From contig CM021322.1 in the NCBI GenBank assembly GCA_010645155.1, forward strand, positions 7,847,876 through 7,911,875: a stretch of 64,000 bases of DNA, given 5' to 3'. Below the pieces are notes generated by a model. That model was given only the letters and a program-made list of their open reading frames with translations, was not told where the DNA came from and did not search any database. A program made the translations under genes and the position numbers. Numbering within the stretch: the first letter of the stretch is position 1; every line of letters starts with the position of its first letter. The DNA is from Tigriopus japonicus. Lineage: Eukaryota > Arthropoda > Copepoda > Harpacticoida > Harpacticidae. Positions 56,019-64,000 of this stretch are shown piece after piece.

Positions 56019-56418
56019 CGCATACCGGAGACAGGACTGCCCAAACGGAAAGAATGGTTGTTTCCTCGACTACCCTACACTAGATACACTAAGATAGATA
56101 TTGGCATTCGTAGGCTAACACACGGTGCCGATGATTCACGCTGGTGATTGGTCAAGAGCATTCAGTTGAACATTCAGCTAATTCTAACGAAGTTCAACAA
56201 CAAACCAGATTTCTTCTTCTTTGTTGATTTTGTAGTGATCTGACCTGGTGCTGGGGTTGCCAATTTTCTTAAGTGAAATCATATTCCCCACTGTCTACCA
56301 GCCTTCATAAACAGGTTTTTTTCTTTAAGAAGCGACAAAAGGCAAGGCATCCCTGACTTTCGTGACCTCTGAGCAGGGTTGCAAATCAACCTCAAATTCG
56401 TGTTTGCTCATATACCAG

Positions 56419-56690
56419 AGCAAAGCACCCATTCTCTAAGAGGTAACCCTACCCTGCCACCTCCCGTGAAAAAACTTGCGCAAGCCGAGATTTCACATCA
56501 CTGAGATTTTGTTGTCAATCACCCGATCATGTGAATTAATCGGCCCCTGTTCACAGCAAAGCACCCATTCTCTAAGAGGTAACCCTACCCTGCCACCTCC
56601 CGTGAAAAAACTTGCGCAAGCCGAGATTCCACATCACTAAGATTTTGTTGTCAATCACCCGGTCGTGTGACATTAATTAGCCCTTGTTAA
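56419..56690. repeat. Tandem duplication, 136-bp unit x 2
   Basis: CAAAGCACCCATTCTCTAAG begins at 56421 and again at 56557; the two units differ at only a few positions. Confidence 0.92.
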
Positions 56691-57194
56691 AACTCCACAC
56701 TAATTGAAATTCACTTTTTTCATATCGGATAAATACCTTAGACACATTTCCAGCAGACTTGAGGACTTTCAATAACCAAACTGCCCTATCAAATGAGCGA
56801 AATAGTTTAGATGTGTTTCGAAGAAGAAAAGGTTCCTTTAATCATGAACTTCGGCTTCCCGCATGATGAATGACGTCACAGACAGTCCGTGCCGGGTCAG
56901 GCAATCATAGATTTGAATGCCAATCTCTGCCTTTTAGTATTTCTACCCTACACGCAATTCAAACCATGGAATTTGCGGACATGAAATGGGAGAGCATTTC
57001 CATTTGACTGGAAATATAGAGCAACAAACCACTAGCAATAATATTGTTCCAATTAGTTTAAAACTTGTCTATTTTTCAGCACAAATAAGAAGTAAAGATT
57101 AAGACATTTCTAGTGGCTCTCACCTGATCTGATGAGAAGTGTTGATAAGTTTCTACATGTATGTGCCATTTCATGCGTCACAATACCTCATTTA

Positions 57195-57989
57195 CAGGGC
57201 CACCAGATACATGTAAATTACATTTTACAATGTAATTACCAAAATCTGCGATTTTTGTCCAAAATTACATAAATGAGGAAAAAATTAAATAAATGTGCAA
57301 AAATTGCCTGTTTTGATGGATATGGTATGGAAAATTGTTTGATTTCACGTCAAAGTCAAGATAAAGAAGCAAAAAGACAGCGTTTTTTATTTTTAACTGG
57401 TATATTTAGTTAATCCACAGGCCCGCTGGGTTGTTATGAATGGTATTTTACATTGTAGTCACAAACAATGTGCATTTTTTGTCGAAAAATACAAAAATTG
57501 GGAAAATTTCGAAAGAATGTAGAAAAATGCCTCTTCCGTTGAGAGTGATCAACAAAAAGGATGTCAAAAATCAAAATAAGAATAGAAGGTGTTATATTTG
57601 CAATAATTGTGAGAAAATATGGTCATTTTAGCATCTTTTCCTAACCATGAAATAAAATTTAGATGATGCAAGTACATAAAAGGGCAGTTTTTAGGCGATA
57701 TAGTGAGAAAAGTATTTTTAATAATACCAAAAAAATCCAATTTTGTTACGTCATTTCTCAAAAAAACATCAAAAATAGTACGTTTCGGCAAAATATTTTG
57801 CATAAATTTGGTGGCCCTGATTGTAACACACTGGTTTTATGTAAACAATGAGAAAAGGCTTTAAAAACAAACTTACCAAACAACCAAAAAAACTACCAAA
57901 AAATCCGATTTCATTACATTATTTCCAAGAAAAACTACCAAAAAAAATACATTTTTTGGCAATTTTTTTACCAAAATTTGGTGGCCCTG
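57195..57989. mobile_element. hAT-like element, CAGGGCCACCA family
   Basis: 795 bases, CAGGGCCACCA ... TGGTGGCCCTG. Exact 8-bp CTCATTTA at 57187-57194 and 57990-57997. Internal sites resembling a second left end (57418, CAGGCCCGCTGGG) and right end (57819, GGTGGCCCTG) suggest a duplicated or nested relative. No transposase. Confidence 0.92.
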
Positions 57990-58191
57990 CTCATTTATGT
58001 TACGTGATACTTAAATAAGATCCTTGAACAAACAATTAAATTAGTGCTCGACCTTCTATTCCATTAAAGGTACTATGAGAAATACATGATAAAGTCAAAA
58101 ATTCACCCTTTATAGGAGAATCCGTTTGTGGAATCAAATAAACATTTTTCCCGTCGACCAAACCGCATCACTTTTTTTGTTGGCTGGCTAG

Positions 58192-58795
58192 TAGTGATGG
58201 AAACAATCCAATCTTCAATCATATTCACGATAGGTTGCCCAACTAGGTCTGCCAATTAGCCTTCAGCGTCTATCATTTGTCGGTTGAATTCCATGAGGAA
58301 AAAGGCTTTCTTCTGAAGGTGAGCGCAAGTGGCACCCCTTGCTTTATTCGTCTTTGGCTCAGGGGCGCTATGTAGTGATGGGTTTCGAACCGGGAGTGCT
58401 GCCATTTTTTACTCGGAAGTTTATAATTGTTGATTAGGGCAGGTTGTATTGAACGTTTTCAAAAAGACCTAAACAGGGACCAATTTGGCAACACTCGAAC
58501 TAGTTCGATTTCGAGCTCCATCAGTAGCTATACTTTTGGATTTCGAGTTGGCAGTGCTGCCATATTTTATGACGTCTCTAGTTGAGAATATTAGTTGGGG
58601 GTCAACTTTTTGACCTTAAAATCCAAAGTGGCAAAACTCGGCCAAAAATCCAACTCGAAACCCATCAGTAGCGCTATGTGGAAGGAACTTGCTTCTTGAT
58701 TTTGCAAGATGTTGTACTATGTGAGGGGTGATGGCAAGCCTAAAGCTAGCAACCTCGCGTGAGAAAGATTGAAAGATTGGTTTTTTCCATCAGTA
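58192..58795. mobile_element. hAT MITE, TAGTGATGGAAACAA family, host of a nested MITE
   Basis: TAGTGATGGAAACAATCCAA ... TTTTTTCCATCAGTA. Exact 8-bp CTGGCTAG at 58184-58191 and 58796-58803. It contains the 298-base element at 58373-58670, so its own length is about 298 bases. Confidence 0.95.
58373..58670. mobile_element. hAT MITE, TAGTGATGGGTTTCGA family, nested
   Basis: TAGTGATGGGTTTCGAACC ... TCGAAACCCATCAGTA. Exact 8-bp GCGCTATG at 58365-58372 and 58671-58678. Lies inside the element at 58192-58795. Confidence 0.96.
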
Positions 58796-58836
58796 CTGGC
58801 TAGTCTTCTAGAATTTGTTTGTAGTGTAGTGTAGGT

Positions 58837-59117
58837 TAGGGATGGGTGACACCGGCATTTTTGACATCGACACCGACACCGGCACCGGCCAAATTGTCAA
58901 AGTCGACACTGACACCGACACCGGTGTCGACACTGACCTCCACACCAACAACGGGTGCTAAAGTGTTTATGTAGTATTTTTTTGGATTTTTGAAAAAGTC
59001 ACGCAACCTTGTAGGTGTCGACACAAAAGGCCGGTGTCGACACTGACATCGAAAGTTAGATAAGCCGGTGTCGGTGTCGACACCTCGACACCGACACCCG
59101 CTTCTCGCTCACCCCTA
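58837..59117. mobile_element. hAT MITE, TAGGGATGGGTGACACC family
   Basis: 281 bases. Left end TAGGGATGGGTGACACCGG, right end (reverse complement) TAGGGGTGAGCG. Exact 8-bp GTGTAGGT at 58829-58836 and 59118-59125. Much of it is built from GACACC/GGTGTC hexamers in both orientations, including GACACCGGTGTCGAC palindromes. Confidence 0.92.
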
Positions 59118-59196
59118 GTGTAGGTGCAAGCACTTTTAATTTCAATCTGCAACTCTATTCAAAACTGCGTACAATCAGTTTAGCTCAACAAATTGA

Positions 59197-59736
59197 AAGA
59201 GCCGTTCCAAATTGGGAGAGCAAACGAAGAATATTTTTCCAGATCTTGACAGCACAAAGGTCAGAGTACTGGAGGAGCTAGCCATTGATCGAGAGGTCTC
59301 CTTCATCTCCATTACAGAGACTTGGCTTCGTCCAGGAGTTTTAGACGAAGAAGTAGCAATAGCTGGTTTTAGGCTTGTTCGATGTGATAGGGTTCGGCCC
59401 GACAATACCATTTTCCCACATGGGGGCGTATGTCTATACGTCAAGAACGACTTACATTTTAGTCATGATCATAAGTCGAATGAAGAAGTAGAAGTTTTGA
59501 TTTGTCACGTCAAGGCTCTTGATCTTACGATTGTAACAATGTATCGGACACCTTCTTGTAGCTCTTCTTCATTTCAATCAGCTCTCCAATTCATTGGAAT
59601 AGAGTTAGATCGAGAGGTTTGTTCTCGACTCTTTGTAGTTGGCAACTTCAATTTTCCGGCAAGCATTGTTGAGTGGGAGGTTAGACCGAATGGGTACATT
59701 TCCATTTCGAAAACGGCATCTCCGCCGTCGAATATA
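59197..59736 (+). pseudogene. Non-LTR retrotransposon (LINE) endonuclease fragment
   Basis: The frame reads like the APE-type endonuclease at the start of LINE ORF2: VSFISITETWL (catalytic Glu region), GFRLVRCDR, GGVCLYVKNDL, LTIVTMYRTPS and LFVVGNFNFP. The last corresponds to the usual GDFN, with Asp changed to Asn here. There is no ATG, no N-terminal catalytic Asn region and no reverse transcriptase. The frame ends where the MITE at 59737 begins. Dead fragment. Confidence 0.85.
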
Positions 59737-60338
59737 AAGGCTGGTCTACACCTAAAACAAAACGGCAAATATTTGGTCAAATCCAAGACCAAATCAGCCT
59801 AATGGCAAATATTATTTGCTGTTTGTCAAGTATTTCTGACTTTGAACATGTTGAAAAATTATTTGCCCTTAGTCTCACTTTTTCTCGTCCACATTCTAAA
59901 TTTGCATTGATGCAAGCAAGGTGTCCAATCACAAAACTGTTATTGTTAAGTACCAAACTTCAAATTTGGGTATTCAAAGACAAAAGAATGATCCTCCCAC
60001 TTTTGGTAGTGAAGGAGAGAAAAAATTTTGCTCGTGAATCTTGATTTATAAGCAAAACACAAGGTGGAAATTGTCATTGAAAAGTGCCAAAATGTAGCAG
60101 TATTCAATGCACTTTCTAAATTATGGGACTTAGAAAAAGATGACTGGTTTTCAAAAGGTATTTGGCAATGTCAGCTTGAAAAAATCGGCAACACTTTGAG
60201 CAAAGGTAAAAGTATTTGACAAATTGCACGTCCATGACAAATTGCACCACCAGAAAAAAAACATTTGGCAAACACGAAACATTTTAGGAATATTTGACAA
60301 ATAATCTAGCCAAAATGTTTCACGTGTAGACCAACCTT
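59737..60338. mobile_element. MITE with AAGGCTGGTCTACAC ends
   Basis: 602 bases. AAGGCTGGTCTACACCT on the left, (reverse complement) AAGGTTGGTCTACACGT on the right. Flanked by TATA at 59733-59736 and 60339-60342, so the duplication is TA or TATA. It interrupts the LINE fragment's end. Interior AT-rich with ATTTGGCA/ATTTGACAAAT-like words. Confidence 0.85.
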
Positions 60339-60352
60339 TATATGACTTATAG

Positions 60353-60392
60353 GGAATTTCATTCCCTCTATCGGTTAGAAATCCGAGAACTT
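60353..60392 (+). repeat. Short palindromic repeat, copy 3 (diverged)
   Basis: TATAGGGAATTTCATTCCCT then CTATCGGT and AAATCCG, matching the layout at 12855 and 51465. Confidence 0.45.
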
Positions 60393-61044
60393 ATACAAAA
60401 AAAAATGTTTTTTCAGCCTAAGAGAATTTTGGGTAAGTCCATTCTGCTTGGATGGCTTTGCATCTTGGCAACTTGGGTCTTCTCAGTCTGACTGAACAAA
60501 GACCCCTAAACCTGGTCTGAAACATTGACAACTCGAGTATCCATAAGATCTGGTCGGAATGATTGGAATAGGATGAGATGACCGCAATGAATAAACAAAC
60601 CATGTGTGTTTAGACACAATGATCACTGATTATGGAGTAATCGATGGTTTTAAGATTTTTGTCAAAGTGATAAGGAAGGCCATGGAGGACGAAGTCAGTG
60701 ACAGGTCAACGTCTCTCAACCAAATCTCTTTAATGATGAATCTGTGAGCGCTGTCAGTGATGAACAATTCTGTGTGCCTTTTCCACTTAATATTGGTTGT
60801 CACCTTGAATCCAGATTCAAGGCCTTAGATGGACCTTGTGTGACTTGGTCGCGGAACAATTGGCAAAACAAAATTTAGCACCAAACTGAAGACATCGTGT
60901 GAAACAACTTTTGATTTCACTTTTTTACGGTTCTCTGAGAATCCAAAATTTTCCTCCAGAGAGAAATGGGCACTCATATTTCATGGCTCTGTTTATTTCT
61001 CAGAGGGTTGAATGGAGATGATTGATTGGCTGATCTAGTGTGAA
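60393..61044. other. Gene-free stretch
   Basis: No supported feature seen. Confidence 0.4.
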
Positions 61045-61225
61045 AAGTGCGCGCCAAATTTGAAACGAACGTTATATTTGAATTGCAATTTAGTTACATA
61101 TTTCATCTGGAAAATAGCTCGTGACACATGTTTTTGAAATCTTCACCACATGAATTACTACTACTTTTTGTCAAAATTCAGCAAAAATTGCAAATACCAT
61201 CAAATGACTTTGGCGGATATGTGTT
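61045..61225. repeat. Dispersed repeat, inverted partner of 53155-53332
   Basis: Same phrases as the partner, opposite orientation. Confidence 0.65.
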
Positions 61226-61594
61226 CTAGTAAGATTTTAGTTGCTTCTGTTCTTTTGCTCCTGAGACTAAGATTGGGCCTAAATTTAGTTTCAACAACCA
61301 GATCCAATGGATTAGTCCGGCCCAGGTTTGTGACAACTTTTTTTTCTTTCCGCCGGGGCCCTTGTTTTAGTAGTAGTAAAATGAGCAAGCGCTTTATTTC
61401 AAACATGTCTACGAAGGCTTGCACATGGCCTATCACACAAATGAACACAAATTTTAACGTCCAACAGACAGATACATGCTGTGAAAGGATTATTTTGAAG
61501 AATTTTTGTCAAAATATTGAGAAATTAACGATTTAACACACTTTTCTGCCAGTTTTGGAACAACTTACATGAGGGTAGAATTCCAGTCAGCCTT

Positions 61595-61725
61595 ACTTCC
61601 AGATAGCTCACATAGAGCACATAGCACATCACATATCACATAGCTCACAAGAACTTACAATGAAACTTCACACAGAAATAAGTGAGAATGCTCTTGATTG
61701 ATGCTTTCAAGTGCATAACTAAATC
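61595..61725 (+). pseudogene. Decayed copy of the 55.5-kb ORF start and flank
   Basis: CATAGAGCACATAGCACATCACATAT and the start ATGCTCTTGATTGATGC... match the region from 55465 into the ORF at 55542. Here the frame stops after about 13 codons. Confidence 0.55.
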
Positions 61726-62647
61726 CTGATATTTCAATGATTTTGTTGCTTTCCACGACAGGAAACAAAGAATGAGTCCATGAAATTGATTCAGTTGGTA
61801 ATTTGCACACCCTATGGTATTAATTTAGACAAGCACAATATCCAAAGGATGAAGAAGTACTAAAAAATGGGTCCCTGAAAATGACCGTTTTTTCATATTT
61901 TGCTGCCTCTGCTTACACCTGGTTGATAACATGCTCAATGAAGAGGTAAAAAATGACAAAAACATAAAATCATACATTCCTAGACAGAAGCAGTAAAAGC
62001 TGTGTCATTTCCCTTCATGTGGAAACATTTTTTAAATCTTCACATATTTTTTGGGGAATCAAATGAAAAACTATGCATCATTAAATTATTTTTTGGATTA
62101 CTGATAAGTCTTATTTTTGCAAGGAGCGCAAGACTCCTTTTATTTTTTATTCAATTTTATTTTTTATTCCATAACCCTGAAAGTGAGTTTTGCTTATTTT
62201 TGACCCAAATACAACCAAGGAATCGTAACGTGAAATATCAATCGTTTTCACGAACCTGGACTCTTGAAAAAACTCTAAAATCGAACTGACTTGGATTTGC
62301 TAAAATGGGCCGAGCAACTCAGCACAGCCAATGGCATGATTTTAAATCCTCACTTGCGCAACCTTTGTGCTTGACCCATTGAAGAATTTATCGTCCCAAA
62401 TGGGTGCAACGTACTTCTCATTTCCGCAAAAAGGCAGACTTATTTGGTTTACAGTAAGAACTACATGAAAATGATTAAAAAGTTAATGCATTGGATTAAA
62501 TTTAATGAAAAATGCCAAGGGTTTAGTTAAAGAGGGTTCAAGTGACGTCATACTTCAAAATGTGATTTATTTTCTAGCTTGGAATGACCGAACAAGAAGT
62601 CAGATTAATTGAAAGGTTAGTTTAGGAAAATTAGTTTGCCTCATGGC

Positions 62648-62808
62648 CAGGGCTCGAATAAGGTTGATTTCTTGGCCTAATGTTGCTGTTTTTAGCCCTG
62701 AAGTTGCGACATTTTTTTTTGTTAAAGTTGCTATAGAAAGATGTTACTTTCAGGCCTGAAAAGGCTTACTTGGTGCAAGTTGCATTTTCCAACTTTGTCC
62801 GAGCCCTA
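62648..62808. mobile_element. hAT-like element, TAGGGYTMGGAC family, internally deleted
   Basis: CAGGGCTCGAATAAGGTTG left and (reverse complement) TAGGGCTCGGACAAAGTTG right, only about 160 bases. Same relative position as 34399-34830. Confidence 0.7.
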
Positions 62809-62834
62809 CTATAGCCCCACTATAATGGGAAGCA

Positions 62835-63557
62835 TTAAACTCTTGTAACTTTAGCAAACTTGTGCAAGTCCAGCTCAAGAAATAAGTGAAATGGGCTGGT
62901 TGCATTCACAATCATTCCCATCTTCTCCCATGTTGGTGTCATTTCGTTCATATTCAATCTGGCCACAAAGTTGACGTTATCACTTTGGTGATTCTCAAAT
63001 GGAATATAATACAACCAGTTCTTGAACTGAGAGATTGCCCCACGCGAAACATTAGCAATCCAGAAGTCATACAAAGGTGTTCTGTACCAAGAAGAAAGGT
63101 TCCAATCGTAAAACATGGCGTTATTGGATGGGATACGTTTGTCAGGAGGCCCATCTCCTCCAATGCAGAGAATACCCCGAACAGTTCCATTGTCCAAGTT
63201 GCAACACACCAAGTCAAATTGATGGTATGGGTAATCAGGCAAGCTGACCCACTTATTTGTGTCCACGTGGTACATAAAAAAGTCTTGACTCGCTGCAAAA
63301 GGGCCGGAGATGGTGCCACCGACCATCACCAGTGATGTACTGTTTATCACCACAGTGGCAAAGCCTCGTCTACGGTCTATAAGATCGGGCAAAGGAACCC
63401 ATGATGAGCCCTTGAAGATCTCCACTTTCCTATGGGGAGTGAGGAATATGTTTGGGGTGGCCCCTCCAATAGCCACGAGTTTTCCACCCACGTTGTTCAG
63501 GGAACCACGACAGTGGTCATATATCATTGGAGGGAATGTCTCCCAAACCTTCCCGCC
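62835..63557 (-). CDS. Kelch-like protein, terminal exon only (partial gene)
   Basis: By analogy with 34877-35559 the exon starts behind the acceptor ttgttgcag with two bases completing a Gly codon. It encodes about 240 residues with stop at 62835. Kelch-type blades are [16 protein letters not shown] and GILCIGG, followed by W-x-x-LP or WYRTPL. It differs from copy 1 by a small insertion (GDGPPDKRIPSN) and a longer C-terminus (KFAKVTRV). The upstream exons (signal peptide, Cys-rich part) would lie beyond the right edge. The open frame argues for an active gene. Confidence 0.75.
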   Translation of the reverse strand, partial: GGKVWETFPPMIYDHCRGSLNNVGGKLVAIGGATPNIFLTPHRKVEIFKGSSWVPLPDLIDRRRGFATVVINSTSLVMVGGTISGPFAASQDFFMYHVDTNKWVSLPDYPYHQFDLVCCNLDNGTVRGILCIGGDGPPDKRIPSNNAMFYDWNLSSWYRTPLYDFWIANVSRGAISQFKNWLYYIPFENHQSDNVNFVARLNMNEMTPTWEKMGMIVNATSPFHLFLELDLHKFAKVTRV

Positions 63558-63623
63558 TGCAACAATTCCAGCCAAGTTTAAGCTTTTTGGTCCATAAATG
63601 ACGGTATTCTTAGGGGGTGAGGC

Positions 63624-63695
63624 ATGGCGTAGTGCGTACTGTGTCGGGTTGTCATGTGGATGGCTGGGGTTTGATCCCGGCTGACTGCTACTCTC
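63624..63695 (+). repeat. Possible tRNA-derived SINE head
   Basis: TGGCGTAGTGCGTACTG (A-box-like) and GGGGTTTGATCCCGG (B-box-like) are spaced by about 35 bases. No cloverleaf was confirmed. A second B-box-like CGGTTCGGTCCCGG lies at about 63829. Confidence 0.35.
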
Positions 63696-63697
63696 CT

Positions 63698-63821
63698 AAA
63701 ACTCAAATATTTGGAGACATAATTTAGCATTTGAACCGTCTTTCAATGCAAAAATCAAATCTACTAAACTCAACTCTTTGGAGTCAAAATTTAGCGTTGA
63801 ACTGTCTTTCAATGCAAACTA
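63698..63821. repeat. Tandem duplication, ~68-bp unit x 2
   Basis: AACTCAA...TTTGGAG...AATTTAGC...CTGTCTTTCAATGCAAA-like sequence occurs twice in succession. Confidence 0.75.
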
Positions 63822-64000
63822 GGCAAGCCCCGGTTCGGTCCCGGGCTCGCCGAGTCCTAGTGACCTGTAGTATTAAGTTACATTCAGTAGTCACGGCCCT
63901 TGACGGCTTAAATGGGCGAACCTGGGGTCATTCCCGAGGATGAGGTAAAATTAATGCTTGTTGGCTTGTCCAAGTGGAGCGGCAACATCCCCATATCACA

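Larger units (their letters stand above)
62370..63610. repeat. Segmental duplication, copy 2
   Basis: Matches 34140-35625 through the 3' flank, the terminal Kelch-like exon and its upstream acceptor, in the same orientation. The copies differ by point changes and by an internal deletion in the hAT-like element. Confidence 0.88.

Noticed and set aside
1..64000. CRISPR arrays, operons, riboswitches, phage or plasmid features
   Set aside because: The window is intron-bearing animal DNA. The tandem repeats seen are minisatellites without spacer structure.

Overview
This window is animal nuclear DNA, not bacterial or viral. It is AT-rich and gene-poor. Its genes are split by introns with canonical GT/AG borders, and the spaces between them are packed with small DNA transposons. 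Two genes are clear orthologues of animal proteins: mitoguardin, and TMEM120 (TACAN). The mariner, hAT and non-LTR fragments look like those of invertebrates. I lean towards an arthropod, possibly a crustacean, but the sequence alone does not settle this.

Layout. 0.3-5.7 kb: two paralogous single-ORF genes of unknown function on the minus strand, with two minisatellites and an assembly gap between them. 7.4-8.1 kb: a hAT MITE beside a mariner relic. 9.4-9.9 kb: a three-exon gene of unknown function on the minus strand. 11.9-17.1 kb: a three-exon minus-strand gene with a C2HC zinc finger and a C-terminal CaaX box. 19.5-25.1 kb: mitoguardin, ten exons, minus strand. 26.8-51.7 kb: TMEM120, nine exons, plus strand. 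Its sixth intron is 16.3 kb and carries a nested minus-strand gene for a secreted Kelch-like protein (34.9-38.9 kb) plus many transposons. 53.7-54.8 kb: a broken mariner. 55.5-56.0 kb: an intronless ORF of unknown function. 57.2-60.3 kb: a nest of hAT MITEs, a LINE endonuclease fragment and another MITE. 62.8-63.6 kb: a second copy of the Kelch-like terminal exon, cut off by the right edge, from a segmental duplication that also carried its 3' flank.

The most informative part is the transposon layer. Many elements can be bounded to the base because their terminal inverted repeats sit between exact target-site duplications. They include six or more hAT-type families with 8-bp duplications, four of which share a TAG(T/G)GATGG end. 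A three-copy family is flanked by 7-bp duplications, an unusual length. A PIF/Harbinger-like pair has 3-bp TWA duplications. A mariner relic is split by a solo LTR. Several insertions are nested, so their order can be read. I found no CRISPR array, operon, intact autonomous transposon or canonical tRNA. Spliced models were built by hand from splice sites, reading phase and family resemblance and have not been checked against transcripts.
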